DNA of 64,000 nucleotides. It comes from Methanosarcina mazei S-6. Its GTDB lineage: Archaea > Halobacteriota > Methanosarcinia > Methanosarcinales > Methanosarcinaceae. Of the stretch, positions 43,920 to 52,595 are shown piece by piece (the stretch's first letter is position 1; each line of letters begins with the position of its first letter). Under the pieces are notes generated by a model. It searched no databases. It worked only from the letters and a program-made list of their open reading frames with translations, and was not told the origin of the DNA. The stretch covers positions 2,046,001 to 2,110,000 of the forward strand of contig NZ_CP009512.1 in assembly GCF_000970205.1 (NCBI RefSeq), read 5' to 3'. A program made the translations under genes and the position numbers.

Positions 43920-44631
43920 GGCTTCCTCCTTTTGTTTCATGAATTTTAATCCCTTCGGATGTGATTTCAAATATCGACATATCAGGGGATATAGGAGTGC
44001 TGCGCATCTTGGATATGCACAGGTAGCGCTCCATTTTCCCCAGATAGGCGTTCTCTTTTACCAGAAGGCGAATAGTACCGTAGACCGAATATTCAGCTAG
44101 CTGGTTGGTCAGGTTGTGAGCTGATTCATCCATGATCAGGAGGGTGGTACAGCTTTTTTTTCTCACAAGGTAGTTCAGCCCGTCAAACTGGTCCCTTAAC
44201 TTTTTTTTGGGAACTCTCAGAGCAAAGGTTCCCAGGTTATCTATGACAAGGCATTCTGTTCCGTCGCGTATGAATTCTATAAGGTTAGGGAGCTCGATAT
44301 CAAGGCTTTCAGGTTTAAAACCGTATCTTGTCTGCCCTATGATTTCCGAGCGGCTCTCAAATATGTTTTCTATGACAAGCTGCCCGCTTTCATAGTAAGG
44401 CTTAATGTCATGCCCCAGCAATTCTGCCTGGTAAAGAATATCTTCAGGAGTTTCTTCAGTTGCGATCATCAGGCATTTTCTTCCTTCAACACAGCTCCTG
44501 TGAAGGAAATGGATTCCATAGATAGTTTTTCCACTCCCGGCTACGCCTGTTATCAGGGTTGCTTTATTCCCGGGATAACCTCCGCTCAATTTTCTATCAA
44601 GCTCCTCTATGCCTGTTGAAACTCTATCCAT
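43909..44631 (-). CDS. KaiC-like RecA-family ATPase (single domain), paralog
   Basis: 240 aa, one KaiC domain. Walker A GVAGSGKT at 29-36, Walker B TECLVIDNLG and the KaiC-type ending YLCISKMRSTPISPDMSIFE. It shares long segments with the 42290-43006 protein, for example STGIEELDRKLSGGYPGNK against PTGVEGLDLLMDGGYPRGK, so the two are clear paralogs on either side of the response regulator. It is the first gene of a two-gene operon with the response regulator, which suggests that it is that regulator's partner. The function in the cell is inferred from neighbourhood only. Confidence 0.9.
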   Translation of the reverse strand: MDRVSTGIEELDRKLSGGYPGNKATLITGVAGSGKTIYGIHFLHRSCVEGRKCLMIATEETPEDILYQAELLGHDIKPYYESGQLVIENIFESRSEIIGQTRYGFKPESLDIELPNLIEFIRDGTECLVIDNLGTFALRVPKKKLRDQFDGLNYLVRKKSCTTLLIMDESAHNLTNQLAEYSVYGTIRLLVKENAYLGKMERYLCISKMRSTPISPDMSIFEITSEGIKIHETKGGSLVE

Positions 44632-45053
44632 TCTGATAAGCCCTCATTATTTGTTTAAATAATTCTTAACACATTACCATTTTAGTGGGCAAAAATGATT
44701 TGATATCTGTTTTGATAAATTTGTCCAGAAAAATCTACTTGCAGGATCTTTAATTGAATGAATATGACTGTATGATATCGGAAATTTTCTGCATATATTA
44801 AAAGAACTTTTGTAATATAAAAGTTATGTCTGCATTTTATAATTATCCTTTTTAGTAATTTTTGAATTTATTTCGACTCATTTGGACATAAATCCTTTAA
44901 TTTCTCTCAACTATACATATTTATTTTATCTGTATGGCTTCATAAACATTTTCATAACAAGGCAATTTTTAATTTGCCCTCCTTTTTTCCCTTTTTCTTA
45001 TTTTTGAGAGAAACCTTTAATATGGATAGTTGCTATCAATACAGCGGCACCGC
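44632..45053. other. Intergenic region, AT-rich, with tRNA promoter
   Basis: Upstream of the KaiC operon (minus) and tRNA-Arg (plus). AAACCTTTAATATGG at 45011-45025 is a suitable TATA box about 30-40 bases before the tRNA. No gene seen. Confidence 0.5.
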
Positions 45054-45147
45054 GGGCTCGTGGGGTAGCCAGGATATCCTAATGGGCTTCGAAGTAAGAT
45101 TCTTACGAAGACACCCATTGACTCGTGTTCGAATCGCGGCGGGCCCG
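45054..45147 (+). tRNA. tRNA-Arg (anticodon TCG) with a 20-base intron
   Basis: Acceptor stem GGGCTCG / CGGGCCC, T-arm TCGTG-TTCGAAT-CGCGG, anticodon stem ATGGG / CCCAT (45082-45086 with 45114-45118). The anticodon loop is interrupted at the canonical 37/38 position: CTTCGA, then intron 45093-45112 (AGTAAGATTCTTACGAAGAC), then A. The precursor folds into a perfect bulge-helix-bulge: central helix CTTC/GAAG, bulges GAA and ACA, and an intron helix GTAAG/CTTAC. Removal leaves a 74-nt tRNA with anticodon TCG (codon CGA) and discriminator G. Confidence 0.9.
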
Positions 45148-45289
45148 TTAACCTGTTTTATTTTACAAGTAATGTTTAATTCTGCTTTATTCTGCTTTTC
45201 AGTGAATTTGAGGGTCGGTTATCCGGGAACGTTTTCCTCAATTTGTCTTTACCGGTAATGAAAAAAATGAATCAAAAAAGAGGCGTAAA

Positions 45290-45742
45290 ATGGGAAAAGA
45301 GAGCGAATATCCTCTGGAAGTAAAATGGATAGATGTAAAACATAAAGGGAACCTGGAGGATGCTTTCCAAATCCGAAGAAACGTTTTTATAAATGAACAG
45401 AATGTGCCGGAAGAAGAGGAATTTGACGAAGCGGACCTGAAGTCTCATCATGCAGTCGTGTATGCGGATGGCAGTCCGGTAGCCACAGGGAGGCTTTTTA
45501 AATCTGAAAAATACTGGATTATTGGAAGAATTTCAGTCCTTAAAGAACACCGGGGAAAACAGGCAGGAAAGCTCGTTGTGGAAAAGCTTCTGGAAAAAGC
45601 CGCTGAACTGGGAGCAAAAGAGGTGCATATCCATGCACAGACCCATGCAAGCGGGTTTTACGGGAAGTTCGGCTTTGTTGCTTATGGTAATACCTTTCCT
45701 GAATCCGGAATCGAGCATATTTCCATGGTGAAAAGACTGTAA
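45290..45742 (+). CDS. GNAT acetyltransferase, ElaA/YjcF-like
   Basis: 150 aa, whole-protein GNAT domain. The N-terminal half has AFQIRRNVFINEQNVPEEEE, the ElaA-type signature. The acetyl-CoA site is IGRISVLKEHRGKQAGKLVV (R-G-K-Q-A-G), followed by HAQTHASGFYGKFGFVAYG and the C-terminal GIEHISMVK. No N-terminal regulatory part. The acceptor substrate is unknown. AGAGGCG lies before ATG 45290. Downstream of tRNA-Arg, with no functional link evident. Confidence 0.9.
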   Translation: MGKESEYPLEVKWIDVKHKGNLEDAFQIRRNVFINEQNVPEEEEFDEADLKSHHAVVYADGSPVATGRLFKSEKYWIIGRISVLKEHRGKQAGKLVVEKLLEKAAELGAKEVHIHAQTHASGFYGKFGFVAYGNTFPESGIEHISMVKRL

Positions 45743-45862
45743 GTTCTCAACCAGCTAATCAGATTAAGAGCAAACATGGTCTGAAGTTCATCTCATACGG
45801 CAATTTCTTAACCAGCCAATCAGGTTAAGAGCCTGTCCGGTCTGATGCTCATATTATGTCGT
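45743..45862. repeat. Imperfect direct repeat of about 60 bases
   Basis: AACCAGC(T/C)AATCAG(A/G)TTAAGAGC starts two adjacent copies (near 45750 and 45811), each followed by GGTCTGA(A/T)G(T/C)TCAT and then an ATAC/GTAC-type end. It lies between the GNAT and the membrane protein gene and overlaps the upstream region of the latter. Confidence 0.75.
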
Positions 45863-45918
45863 ACCGTAAAATTCCATTTTACGGATAATTACTTATTCGA
45901 AAAATAAAATTAGATATT

Positions 45919-47178
45919 ATGACCTGGTACGCAATAGATGCGATAGATAGAGCTTTTTCACGGACAAAAAAAGCTCTTTTAGAACCTTTTGATTTCTGGA
46001 AATGGGTAAAACTTGCAATTATTGTTTTTTTCGTTGGAGGTCTCGGGTCCAGTTATGGAGGTCAGGGAACTAACTATAATATGGGCTCCGAAGATTGGGG
46101 GAGCGATGTTCCTGCCATTGTGCCCGGTGATGTGCCTGCGTCCCCGTATGACATATCCTGGACAGGCCTTGGCTATGTTCAGTCCATAGACCCATTAATA
46201 ATTATAGCTGCTGCAATAATTCTCTTAATTCTTTTCGTTATCGTCTTTTCTTATATTTCAAGTGTCATGGAGTTTGTTTTTGTAGAATCTCTGGTAAAAA
46301 ATGAAGTAAAGCTCCGGGCTTATTTTAAAAAGTTTATGGGGAAAGGCTTTAATCTCCTTCTCATACGTCTGGCCATAGGTCTCCTTTTTTTCATAATTTT
46401 TGTTCTTTCTCTGCTGCCTTTTGTCTCAATATTCGTTACAGAGTCTCCTGATTTTTCAGTACCTGCTCTTGTAGGTGGGATACTGTGGATTTTTGGCGTA
46501 ATTATCCTTCTTGCCCTGGTAGGGGCAGTCATAAACTCTTTTTTAAGCCTTGCAATCCCTGTTTCCATTTACAGGGAAACCGGGATTCTCACATCTTTCA
46601 ACATGGTCTACAGGAATTTCAGGAAAAACTGGCAGGAAATTCTGGTCTACTGGCTTATAAGGTTCCTTCTGGGAATCGGGGTTGGTTTCCTGGCATTGAT
46701 CCTGTTTATCGTGCTGTTTCTGGTACTGATTATTGTTTCCCTTGTTATTGATGGGATAGCCTATTATATCCTCTCCACTTTCGTTTCTGAACCATTGATC
46801 TGGATAATTCTGGCTCTTTTTGTCCTGGCAGAAATCCTGTTTACATTTGCATTACTGATGATGCTGAGTGTACCGTTTGCAGTTTTCCTGAAGTACCACC
46901 TGCTGACTTTCCTTGAAAAGTGGTTTGACGGGTTAAATATTCCGTTTTTCGATAAGCCCGCAGGAGAACCGGGGACAGGTCAGGGAGAGATCGGAACAGG
47001 TTTAAGCAGTTCGGAACAGAATTTACCTGAGCAAAATTCATCGGAACAAAATTCATCAGAACAGAATTCATCGGAATGGTATTCACCGGAAAATGAGATG
47101 CCTGAGTCATCCAGACCCGGATCAGACAATTCAAACGGTTCAGACGGTTCAGAAACACCTGCCAGCCGTGATTTTTAA
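45919..47178 (+). CDS. Multi-pass membrane protein of unknown function
   Basis: 419 aa. After the amphipathic start (WYAIDAIDRAFSRTKKALLE) there is an N-terminal helix, a short outside loop (NMGSEDWGSDVPAIVPGDVP), then about five strongly hydrophobic segments. These include IIIAAAIILLILFVIVFSYI and LIRFLLGIGVGFLALILFIV, with conserved small polar loops (PVSIYRETGILTSFNMVY). The C-terminal tail is cytoplasmic-type, with SSEQN-type repeats four times (SSEQNSSEQNSSEQNSSE) and a Ser/Gly/Asp end. Similar DUF7544-like membrane proteins occur in haloarchaea and methanogens; that match is from memory. Function unknown. Confidence 0.75.
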   Translation: MTWYAIDAIDRAFSRTKKALLEPFDFWKWVKLAIIVFFVGGLGSSYGGQGTNYNMGSEDWGSDVPAIVPGDVPASPYDISWTGLGYVQSIDPLIIIAAAIILLILFVIVFSYISSVMEFVFVESLVKNEVKLRAYFKKFMGKGFNLLLIRLAIGLLFFIIFVLSLLPFVSIFVTESPDFSVPALVGGILWIFGVIILLALVGAVINSFLSLAIPVSIYRETGILTSFNMVYRNFRKNWQEILVYWLIRFLLGIGVGFLALILFIVLFLVLIIVSLVIDGIAYYILSTFVSEPLIWIILALFVLAEILFTFALLMMLSVPFAVFLKYHLLTFLEKWFDGLNIPFFDKPAGEPGTGQGEIGTGLSSSEQNLPEQNSSEQNSSEQNSSEWYSPENEMPESSRPGSDNSNGSDGSETPASRDF

Positions 47179-47398
47179 CCCTTAAAGATGTTCGGGTTCC
47201 GCTCTCCCGGACTTGCTCAGGAATATTTTATAAAAAACTCCGGGTAAACCCTGGAATCTCCTCTTTTATTCTCTTTCCTTAACTGAGTTCAGAATCTCAG
47301 TTTTTTAAGATATAATATAGCATCCTGATACTAACTATACTTGGTAAACACCATACGGGTCTCTCTGTATCCGAAGCATAAACCAGGAGTTGATAAGT

Positions 47399-47596
47399 AT
47401 GAAACAGGAGTTCATTGAGAAATATTATCTGGGCAAGGAAGTAGAAATTGACATCGGGGGAAACACAACATACCGGGGAATCGCTGCTGAATGTAATGAT
47501 GGAGTCCTGAGCCTTAAATGGACTATAAAAGAAGAGGGTTACACGCATATTGAAATAGAAAAAATTGCTGTAATGTGGAAAACCCTTGGCAAGTAA
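47399..47596 (+). CDS. Small conserved protein, unknown function
   Basis: 65 aa from ATG 47399 (MKQEFIEKYYLGKEVEIDIG), with GGAG 9 bases upstream. A TTG three codons earlier is less likely. All-beta character: EVEIDIGGNTTYRGIAAECN, DGVLSLKW, THIEIEKIAVMWKTL. The pattern is reminiscent of small Sm-like or OB-type barrels of Methanosarcina, but no family could be named with certainty. Monocistronic. Confidence 0.65.
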   Translation: MKQEFIEKYYLGKEVEIDIGGNTTYRGIAAECNDGVLSLKWTIKEEGYTHIEIEKIAVMWKTLGK

Positions 47597-47819
47597 GAAT
47601 GTGTTAAAATAAATTATATCATAAAATAATGGTGCAAAAAGATACCACAAAAAACAGTATTGTAGAAAAATATCGCAGAAAAATAGTGATAGCAGGAATA
47701 TGAAAATATACCGGGTTTCATTAAAGTTAACAGGTAAACTCAAAACAAAAGCAAAGAAAAGAACTCAGGTTCTTCTAAGCCCGAATATTATTCCTTTTAT
47801 CAGGTTTTAAGGAGGTTTC

Positions 47820-47955
47820 TGTTATTCCTCCTTCTATTTTTCTTCCTTCTATTTTTCTTACTTCTATTTTTCTTCCTTCTATTTTTCTTACTTCTATTTT
47901 TCTTACTTCTATTTTTCTTACTTCTATTTTTCCTCCTTCTATTATTCCTCCTTTT
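47820..47955. repeat. 15-base pyrimidine tandem repeat
   Basis: About eight copies of TTCTATTTTTCTT(A/C)C, with edge variants (CTCC, ATTATTCC). The minus-strand translation would be KIEVRKIEGRKIE-type, but this reflects only the repeat. It lies in the region downstream of the small protein. Confidence 0.85.
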
Positions 47956-48011
47956 TGTCCTCTGTTTTTAAATTGCCTGTAGCCTGAATGTAAAAACAAT
48001 GCTTTTCTCAA

Positions 48012-48560
48012 CCCTGAAAAATAATTGCATCTACACTGAATACAGCCGACTTCTCAAGCTCTTCTGGCAGCTCTGCCCGGGCAGGTTATGTAAGCAGGTG
48101 CGGTTAAACTGGTGAAAGATATACAACCTGGTGCTTCGACCTCCCCTGATCAGGCTCATTGCTGGAGAGTCGCATCTCTGCCGCAATAATTTCGAAAATT
48201 CAGACTATTTAAAACCATTTATCTTTGTTTTAATAAAAAAATTAATATTAAAAACCTTACTTTTTATTGTTAAGAATTAAGTATCAAAAACTAAAGTATC
48301 AAAAACTAAAAGATTCTATTTTTTTTCTGTACTTTATATAAATTTTTTTAAAAAAGTAAAGCTGCCAACTGAGTTATATTTTTCATAACATTATAAGTTT
48401 TGAAACTGTTCTCTTATTTAAAGTTATCTCCTATATTCTGAGAAATAACGCCCAATGATGCCCATTTTACACAGAATAAGTATTTATACAACTATACCAG
48501 TTATACTATTGATAAAACATAATACCATTAAACAATAGATTATGGTTTATCGGGGGTAGC
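48012..48560. other. Intergenic region, AT-rich
   Basis: About 550 bases without a recognised gene. A direct repeat AAGTATCAAAAACTAAA occurs at 48280-48310. TATA-like stretches (TTATATAAATTTTTTTA, near 48334) may belong to the next small ORF. Confidence 0.4.
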
Positions 48561-48593
48561 ATTGAGCTTCTGGGGATTGGGAGTAAGCTCCAG

Positions 48594-48707
48594 ATGATAG
48601 TACAGCTTTTGCAACAGGTGCTTGAGAATGCTGAACTGGTAGGTGGGGTTGAGTTACAGAACGGACTTGTTTGCATTTCTGGAAGATACGTTTGCGTTTC
48701 AGAATGA
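48594..48707 (+). CDS. Putative small protein (37 aa; 48 if started at ATT 48561)
   Basis: The frame reads IELLGIGSKLQMIVQLLQQV, then LENAELVGGVELQNG and LVCISGRYVCVSE before TGA. It shows an amphipathic helix followed by a beta-type hairpin, so it looks like protein. The first ATG is 48594, with GGGAG 11 bases before. The conserved-looking part begins earlier, at ATT 48561 behind CGGGGGT, so a non-standard ATT start is possible. No similarity recognised. Confidence 0.4.
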   Translation: MIVQLLQQVLENAELVGGVELQNGLVCISGRYVCVSE

Positions 48708-48739
48708 ATTTACAAAGCACAGGTTCTGACTGGATAAAC

Positions 48740-48850
48740 GAAACTAAAAACGAAGATTGAAATGAAGATTAAATACGAAGATTAAAAACGAAAATAAAAA
48801 CGAAGACTAAAAGTGAAAAGTAAAAATAAAAACTGAAAACGCAAACCGAA
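48740..48850. repeat. A-rich degenerate tandem repeat
   Basis: Repeats of the type AAAAACGAAGATTGAAATGAAG and variants (ACGAAGATTAAA, ACGAAAATAAA, ACGAAGACTAAA) in tandem between two small ORFs. Confidence 0.7.
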
Positions 48851-48923
48851 AAAGCAAATCAGAAATTATAAAGGGTCTAAACAAAACTGGGATTAATCTA
48901 AACATTTTTTGGAGTGGGACAGA

Positions 48924-49115
48924 ATGACGCTTTCTAACCTGACTGAGGCTGAAAAAACGATATTGATGGATGAAACCGTTACTGATTTAAAACAATCGTT
49001 AGAAACTGCCATTAAAAGTTTACTTGCAGAATACGAAACAGATCTTGAAACTAACCTCAATATTTCAAAAGTTGAGGTGAACTTCATAGTAAAGCTGGAC
49101 GGGGTTGAGGTCTAA
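48924..49115 (+). CDS. Small protein (63 aa)
   Basis: ATG 48924 (MTLSNLTEAEKTILMDETV) has GGAGTGG 7 bases upstream, so it is preferred over a TTG five codons earlier. The product is a helical, acidic protein (TDLKQSLETAIKSLLAEYET) with a final hydrophobic beta stretch (VEVNFIVKLDGVEV). No family recognised. The good ribosome binding site and coding composition support it. Convergent with the Bax1 gene. Confidence 0.6.
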   Translation: MTLSNLTEAEKTILMDETVTDLKQSLETAIKSLLAEYETDLETNLNISKVEVNFIVKLDGVEV

Positions 49116-49273
49116 AGTTTATTACTATGGGATTTAGGTTGCGGTAATGTAACTGATAGTGCGAGTGACACATATATTTTCTTTTGGGGTCTCTTTTGGG
49201 GTCTTCTTTTGGGAAGAGCAGAAGTGAATCCGCACCGGCTTTTCTTTCTTTTCTTTTAACCTGAATTTGCAGA

Positions 49274-51184
49274 TTACCTGTCTGGAATTTTTTTAATTTT
49301 TGCATTTTCTTCACTGAGCCCTGCCCAGATTACTCTATACTTCAGGTGTTCGAGTACGGGATAAAAGAGGCCGCTGTCAAACCCGAAATCCTCAAAGATT
49401 TTTACTGCATCAGCATACGTCTCTGCTGCGCCGGGCTTTTCAAGCTCAAGATTTATTTTCTCAAGCAACTGCCTGTGAATTATGTAATTTTCAAGAAGCA
49501 CGTAGTCTCTGTAGTCTCTGTAGTTTCCAATATTTTCATGCTCTTTTCCGGAATCTCTGTACCCTTCGAATTTTTCCCGAACTTCGGATTTTTCAGGTTC
49601 CTGTATTTTTTCAAATCTCTCTTCAAGAACCTTTTTTAAAGCTTCAAGCATAACTCCATTTCTGGCTGCGATCTTTTCAAGATTAATAATTTCCCCTGAG
49701 AGAGGGATTTCTATTTCGTGTATCCTTGACCTATCTTCTGCAAGTTTTTTTTCCTCGTATTTTCTGAGCACCTGAGTGACTTCGTTTGCCGGGATCTTCC
49801 TGTCGAAGAAAATGACGTCCTGTGCAGGAAAATCTTTTTCGGAACATTTGAGTTTCCTGTTAATCAGGAGAATAACAGGTTCTTTTACCTCTTTGAGTTT
49901 CTCGACTTTCTTTTTAAGGTATTCGGGAGTCCAGAAGCCAACAATTTCTGCATATACTTTTATCCCGTTCTTCTGCAGGGAAAAATCCGGTACAAAAGCG
50001 AACCTGCCTGCTTTCAGTATTGCAGGTTCTCTTCTCACGTCCCAGCCCCCGAAACTTAAGCTTGCAAATTGCTGTTCAAAAGCGCTATCAAAGACTTCAC
50101 TTGCAGCGTCTGTTTCTACTTCCTGGGCTACGGATTGCCTTTCTACAGGCTGGCCCTCGTACCCTGTTTCCATTCCGGTTTCAATTCCATATCCTTTCTT
50201 TTCTTCAGCAAACTGATAGTCGCGAGAAACACTTTCAGGATAGCCGGACACTTTCCGCATGAACCTGAAAGCTTCTTCAGAACTGTCAAGAGAAAATTCA
50301 AGGATCCTCTTTCCCTGATAACCTTTATGCAGAATGCCTGCCTTCAATCTCCAGCCTTTTGTTTTGAGGAGAGCGGGAAAGAGTTTTGCAAAAGAATTCC
50401 CATACCTTTCCGACATTCTGAAAAGTGACGCAGGCCCATCAAGATGAAGATGAACACTTTTTAGTTTTTCAATTTCTTCGTTTTCGTCATTTCTTTTGTT
50501 TTCTTTTCTCTCACTTTCTTTTACTGGGCTTTCTTTTCTCTCATTTTCTTTTATCAGCTTTTTTTCTCCCTCAGTTTCTTTTATTCCACCTTCTTCCTGC
50601 GCATCCTCAAGGGAATACATAAGCCCGAACCTGAGGATTTTCCAGAGGACTCTCTGAAAATCTCCCTTTATCCAGATATCAAGGTCAATGGCACGGAAAA
50701 GCAGAGTCTGGGTAAGGGAAATGTTGTACTGCCTGAGGAGTTCTGCAGGGGCAGGAGGGTCGAATTCTTTAAGAACCTGGTTTTCCTCAAGGTCTGCCCA
50801 CAGAGATTTTTCAAGGTCTGAAACTGAAACTAAAAGGTTTTTTGCAGCTATTTGCAGCGCCTTTTGCCTTTCTTCAGGAAAAAGAGCCATGCCCCCACAG
50901 GCTTCAAAGACAGCTTCCCTGGCTCTGGAAGGGTCAACAGCCGAAGATGTCTCAACCACAGCCCGCCTCCCGAGGAGCTGCGAAAGTCCCCTGATAAAGC
51001 GGTAGTTCATCTCTTCATAGCCTTCGAGTTCCGTAAGGAGGTCACCATATGTTTTTCCGACATGCTGCCTGAAAGTCTCTATAAGTAGCCCTGCAAGTTC
51101 AAGGTTTTCAGAGTCAAAAACCGAATATGCAGGCCTGATCTTTCCTCTGGAGATGCGGGTTACTAGGAGGTCAGATGTCAGCAC
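49274..51184 (-). CDS. bax1: Bax1-type nuclease (DUF790), partner of XPB
   Basis: 636 aa from GTG 51184, with GGAAGGTG upstream. The conserved start LTSDLLVTRISRGKIRPAYS is the DUF790/Bax1 N-terminus. The middle has a Lys/Glu-rich linker (EGEKKLIKENERKESPVKES), and the C-terminal half has the nuclease-like part with PDFSLQKNGIKVYAEIVGFW (PD-(D/E)xK type Glu in AEIVGFW). The next gene upstream, XPB, overlaps by 14 bases, as in other archaea where XPB and Bax1 act together in DNA repair as helicase plus endonuclease. A longer frame reaching to 51292 is unlikely to be the true start. Confidence 0.9.
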   Translation of the reverse strand: MLTSDLLVTRISRGKIRPAYSVFDSENLELAGLLIETFRQHVGKTYGDLLTELEGYEEMNYRFIRGLSQLLGRRAVVETSSAVDPSRAREAVFEACGGMALFPEERQKALQIAAKNLLVSVSDLEKSLWADLEENQVLKEFDPPAPAELLRQYNISLTQTLLFRAIDLDIWIKGDFQRVLWKILRFGLMYSLEDAQEEGGIKETEGEKKLIKENERKESPVKESERKENKRNDENEEIEKLKSVHLHLDGPASLFRMSERYGNSFAKLFPALLKTKGWRLKAGILHKGYQGKRILEFSLDSSEEAFRFMRKVSGYPESVSRDYQFAEEKKGYGIETGMETGYEGQPVERQSVAQEVETDAASEVFDSAFEQQFASLSFGGWDVRREPAILKAGRFAFVPDFSLQKNGIKVYAEIVGFWTPEYLKKKVEKLKEVKEPVILLINRKLKCSEKDFPAQDVIFFDRKIPANEVTQVLRKYEEKKLAEDRSRIHEIEIPLSGEIINLEKIAARNGVMLEALKKVLEERFEKIQEPEKSEVREKFEGYRDSGKEHENIGNYRDYRDYVLLENYIIHRQLLEKINLELEKPGAAETYADAVKIFEDFGFDSGLFYPVLEHLKYRVIWAGLSEENAKIKKIPDR

Positions 51185-52595
51185 GAGAAACACCTTCCTG
51201 ACTTTTGGCTTCTGCCTTATCGGGTTTTTTTCTGGTTGAAACAGCTTCTTTTCTTCTCTTTGCAGTCCCTGTTTCCGTGGTTTCTTCAGCAATAATCTCG
51301 TAGAGCACGGCTTCCTTCCCTTCTTTTTGCCTCAGTATCCTTCCAAGCCTCTGGACGTATGCCCTTTTGCTGCCTGTCCCGCTTGCTATAATCCCTATAT
51401 TTGCTTCCGGGACATCGATCCCTTCGTCAAGTACCTTTGAGGTAACGACAGCCCTGTACCTTCCTTCCCTGAACTTTTCGAGAATGGAACTCCTCTCTTT
51501 TGAAGGAGTCCTGTAAGTAATGGCCGGGATAAAAAAAGAATTGGAAATCCGGTGCACAAGCCGGTTGTGTTCTGTGAATATGAAAATTCTGTCATCTCTG
51601 TGCTGTTCCAGGATTTCCCTCAGTTTCTCAATTTTCGAATCACTGTTAAAGGCAAGGTCTCTTGCTGCATTTCTCGCCAGGAGGGCTTTTCTGGCTTCAG
51701 GATCTCTTCCGCTTTTCATAACCAGTTTTTGAAAGTCCTGCGGACTTCTCATTATCATTCCGGTTTTTCTGAGGTAATCAAGAAATACGGAGTATTTCTT
51801 TTCGTATTCTTTCTGCTCTTCATCGGTGAGAGCAACAGAAACCCGTTTTATCGTATAGGGGGCGAGATGCCCACCTGCAAGTTCAGATACCTTTTTTTCG
51901 TAAACTTTGCCTCCGACAAGCCGGTTGAGTTCTGTATGCAGCCCATCTTCCCTTTCATATGTGGCTGTGAGCCCGAGTCTGCATGGAGATGCGGAAAACT
52001 CTGCAATGCTCCTGTAACCGGTTGCGGGCAGGTGGTGAACTTCATCAAAAATAATAAGACCGAACCTGTTCCCAAGGGTTTCGGCGTGAATGTAAGCAGA
52101 ATCATACGTGGAAACCGTCACCGGAAAGATTTTCTTATCTCCTCCCCCAAGCTTTCCGATCTCCATGGAAAAGGCTTCTTCAAGCTCTTTCTTCCACTGT
52201 TCAAGCAGGTCAAGGGTCGGGACGACCACAAGGGCAGGAGTATTGCAGCCCGCGATTGCCCGGATACCTGTAAGTGTTTTTCCGCTTCCTGTTGGCAGGA
52301 CAAGCACTCCCCGTTTCTCATTTTCTCCCCAGGAGATAAGTGCTTCTGCCTGATAGTCCCTTAACTTCAGCTTCTTTCCTGAGGCTTCGTAAGCTGCTGC
52401 GAGGTCGGGACAGGGAATAAGGTCAAGGACTGAGTCTTCAAAATCGATCCCTGAATCTTTCAGATAATTAATAATATCTTTGTAGTACATTGCAGGAGCC
52501 CTGAAGCTTTCGCTCCTTTCATCCCAAACTGAGTTCGGGACCCTGACATTTCCTTTTATAAGAATGGTTCCCTGCTTGAAGCTGATTTTAATCAT
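51171..52595 (-). CDS. xpb: XPB/Rad25-type DNA helicase
   Basis: 474 aa SF2 helicase. Damage-recognition-like N-terminal region (MIKISFKQGTILIKG...), Q-like LRDYQAEAL, motif I PTGSGKT, motif II DEVHH, LTATYEREDG (motif III), and in the second RecA domain FIFTEHNRL, SKVLDEGIDVPEANIGI and motif VI QRLGRILRQKEGK. The RED motif of XPB proteins is visible as ATYERED. It is the 5' gene of the pair with Bax1. The final Lys/Arg/Glu-rich tail is longer than in many archaeal XPBs. ATG 52595; TATA box in CTTATATACC about 25-35 bases before. Confidence 0.95.
   Translation of the reverse strand: MIKISFKQGTILIKGNVRVPNSVWDERSESFRAPAMYYKDIINYLKDSGIDFEDSVLDLIPCPDLAAAYEASGKKLKLRDYQAEALISWGENEKRGVLVLPTGSGKTLTGIRAIAGCNTPALVVVPTLDLLEQWKKELEEAFSMEIGKLGGGDKKIFPVTVSTYDSAYIHAETLGNRFGLIIFDEVHHLPATGYRSIAEFSASPCRLGLTATYEREDGLHTELNRLVGGKVYEKKVSELAGGHLAPYTIKRVSVALTDEEQKEYEKKYSVFLDYLRKTGMIMRSPQDFQKLVMKSGRDPEARKALLARNAARDLAFNSDSKIEKLREILEQHRDDRIFIFTEHNRLVHRISNSFFIPAITYRTPSKERSSILEKFREGRYRAVVTSKVLDEGIDVPEANIGIIASGTGSKRAYVQRLGRILRQKEGKEAVLYEIIAEETTETGTAKRRKEAVSTRKKPDKAEAKSQEGVSRADI

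Noticed and set aside
47775-48011. Minus-strand ORF with KIEVRKIEGRKIE repeats
   Set aside because: It is merely the translation of a 15-base tandem DNA repeat with no ribosome binding site or domain.
49274-51292. Longer Bax1 start at 51292
   Set aside because: The extra 36 residues are translated from inside the XPB coding end and are not Bax1-like. GTG 51184 with GGAAGGTG fits the conserved N-terminus.
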